From assembly GCF_030272615.1 (NCBI RefSeq), contig NC_081414.1, forward strand, positions 50,375,136 through 50,439,135: a stretch of 64,000 nt of DNA, given 5' to 3'. Of this stretch, positions 62,006 to 64,000 are shown piece after piece. The DNA is from Cryptomeria japonica (taxonomy: Eukaryota; Streptophyta; Pinopsida; Cupressales; Cupressaceae). Each line of letters starts with the position of its first letter. Positions within the stretch are counted from its first letter, which is position 1. The translations under genes were made by a program, and so were the position numbers. The notes beneath the pieces were generated by a model that saw nothing but the letters and a program-made list of their open reading frames with translations, ran no database searches and was not told the DNA's origin.

Positions 62006-63165
62006 TTAAGTGTTTGGCCAACTAGATCCTGGACAATAAATTCATGAAGATCCAACGCTGCTTGAAGACAGATCAAGCAATGAGAGAAGTTAAATGGATT
62101 ACTAGATTTGATTAAGATGATAGAAATTAATTTGGAGATATTTTCTGTCAAATTATGATATTGCTGTGTAGTTTTGGAGTCAAACACATTAACCCATGTT
62201 TCATTAGTAGTTTACAAGAACCTATCTTTCATGAGATTGAATATACACTTAGCACTTGTTGCATCTAGGTGATGCTCACAGAGGTAAAGCATTAGGCCTT
62301 TTCAAGAGGTCATCCATCTCATAATCCGTGCTTGAGTATGGAAATTAATTCTTTAATTCATTTGCTATTTTAGATTTTTTTATTTATTTTTCCATTCTTA
62401 TTTGTTTGGCTTTGCTGTACTTTAAATTGTAATCCAATTGTAAATTGTCTTATGCCAATGTTCTAGTTCTCTTGGTTTGAGGCACAGCCTCATCCTTTGC
62501 ATTTCTTATTATCAATTAAAAGTACCTTTTTAGTCTTTCTTTATATCATAATAATTTAAGAAGCTCAAATCAAGGGAACTTTTCATTGTCATGCCAACTA
62601 AGAAAGCCATGAAGAGTGTCAATGTGGAGGGACATCCATATTGGTAGAAGATGGCAACATATGAGCAATAGTATAAATGGCATTTGTCCAATGCTAAATA
62701 AGTTTTTTGAGTGGGAAGCCTTCATTACAATTTTATTGGTTTCCACTTGGAGTTGAAACATACATTAGAGTATCTCATGGTTTTATCATGTAAAGAGACG
62801 AGCATCCACTATTGAATTTGAAAATAGAGTTCTTTGTCTTTTTATATGTTGCATAGAATTTACACTTTGAATGTATGGCAAATTTGGTAAATGTAATTGT
62901 CGTTGGCATCTTAGGCCACTTGATTAGATGAGCCATTTGCTAGGAAACAAGTTTTAGTTAGAATGGCTTGAAGATACCATGTATCCAATTCCAAGCCAAT
63001 TAGACTTGGGGGCAAAAGTAAAAAATGTGCTTGGGAGTTTTTAGATGTCCATAGAAAGGATAGAGAGGGTTGGATAGATGTAGACTAATAAGGGGGGATC
63101 CAATGGGAAGACCTTCATATAAAAGGAATTGAGCAAAAATGAGTTGCTTTGGGCTCTAAAATAGC
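62006..63165. other. Intergenic stretch
   Basis: No supported gene; short reading frames without recognisable domains. Confidence 0.4.
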
Positions 63166-63702
63166 ATACCAAATTGTTTGAAATTGTGGAACCATTCAAT
63201 GAGAATGGGTTGTAGGTTTCATCTCATATGTAGTTTTTGAACCATAGATAGGGGAGGAGAAAGCTAAGAATACCCTTGAAAGGGTTTATCTCTTTGAGGG
63301 GGTGTTTGAATACCACTTCCAATATTTCTACTAGGAGGCATAGACTTCATAATGATATCAAGGGACTCTACTTGGTTGTTAACTTGCATTTGGCTTTACA
63401 TTTTGGCCAAGAGGCAAATCATATTGGTGGCATACCAAATTGTTTGAAAATTGTGCCACCATTGAATGGCAATGGGCTGGAGGTTTCATCTCATATGTAG
63501 TTTTTGAACCATAGACAGGGGAGAAGAAAGCTAAGAATACCGTTGAAAGGGTTTATAGCTCTTTGAGGGAGTGTTTGAATACCACTTCCAATATTTCCAC
63601 TAGGGAGTATAGATTTTATAATGATATGAAGGGATTTTGGTTGATAACTTGCTTTTGGCTTTAAATTTTGGCCACTAGAGGCAAATCATAGTGGTTCTAG
63701 AG
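63166..63702. repeat. 266-bp tandem duplication
   Basis: CATACCAAATTGTTTGAAA begins near 63166 and again near 63432; both copies contain TTTCATCTCATATGTAGTTT and end at GGCAAATCATA. Moderately diverged. Confidence 0.85.
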
Positions 63703-64000
63703 AAGAGGTTTGAAATAAAGCAAATCTTATGCTTAAAGAAATTAAGTGGATGGACCCAAGGAATTTTTACAAGAGGTCAACCTTGGCAAGTAATGATAAG
63801 TGATTGCTATGATGATAGTTGAAGGAAATCCCATTCTCGAAATTGTTCCCTTTCTAGATAAACTATGGCTTGATGGCTTCCCAAGCCTTTCGAATGCTTT
63901 TGGCAACAAAAGTATCTTTAATTTACACTAGTTCATTAATGATGAGTATGGAGTGAAGGCCTTGACTGTTCAAGCTTGCTAGTCATGAGGAACATTAGAA
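63703..64000. other. Right end of window, nothing recognised
   Basis: No gene, repeat or motif I can support. Confidence 0.4.

Noticed and set aside
61900-62187. 95-codon minus-strand ORF that looks protein-like
   Set aside because: It runs across the edge of the 123-bp tandem duplication, has no recognised domain and no sign of conservation.

Overview
This is a stretch of a large, repeat-rich seed-plant nuclear genome. A gymnosperm such as a conifer is my best guess, from the 9.7 kb intron, the stacked LTR retrotransposons and the solo LTRs; nothing in the sequence fixes the species. There is one recognisable host gene, a plant CDC7-type protein kinase on the + strand. Most of the rest is transposon sequence at various stages of decay. 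No rRNA gene, tRNA gene or CRISPR array was seen.

Layout. 1-12541: the 5' part of a Ty3/gypsy retrotransposon of the Tat type on the - strand (element 1): 5' LTR, tRNA-Trp primer site, long leader, a small pre-gag ORF, and a gag-pol frame broken only by five stop codons; its 3' end lies left of the window. 12542-14275: short spacer with a microsatellite and a small LINE-like insertion bounded by 17-bp target duplications. 14276-38822: a second, older Tat element on the - strand (element 2), complete from LTR to LTR, with a tRNA-Lys-type primer site, polypurine tract and near-perfect target duplication. It carries a decayed gag-pol, the same pre-gag ORF, and between integrase and the 3' LTR an antisense (+ strand) gene with its own TATA box, a spliceable intron and a plant mobile domain (PMD). 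A solo LTR with a 5-bp target duplication is nested in its leader and was later partly duplicated in tandem. 38823-60619: the CDC7 locus, with E2F-type sites upstream, likely 5' exons at 40828-41772, and 14 confidently spliced exons from 46920 to 60619. The large intron (48954-58610) holds two more solo LTRs; one of them contains ten copies of a ~33-nt imperfect palindrome. 60620-64000: non-coding flank with two local tandem duplications.

How it fits together. The kinase exons keep phase across all 13 junctions and retain the glycine loop, catalytic Lys, HRD, DFN (in place of DFG), APE and DIWSAG motifs, so the gene looks functional; CDC7 kinases phosphorylate the MCM helicase to start DNA replication. 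The two Tat elements are related in the promoter part of the LTR, pre-gag ORF, gag-pol and leader, yet use different tRNA primers. The less ordinary features are the spliced antisense PMD gene, the conserved pre-gag ORF, the degenerate TAGCGCATA arrays facing each other from the two ends of element 2, and the palindrome array in the CDC7 intron.
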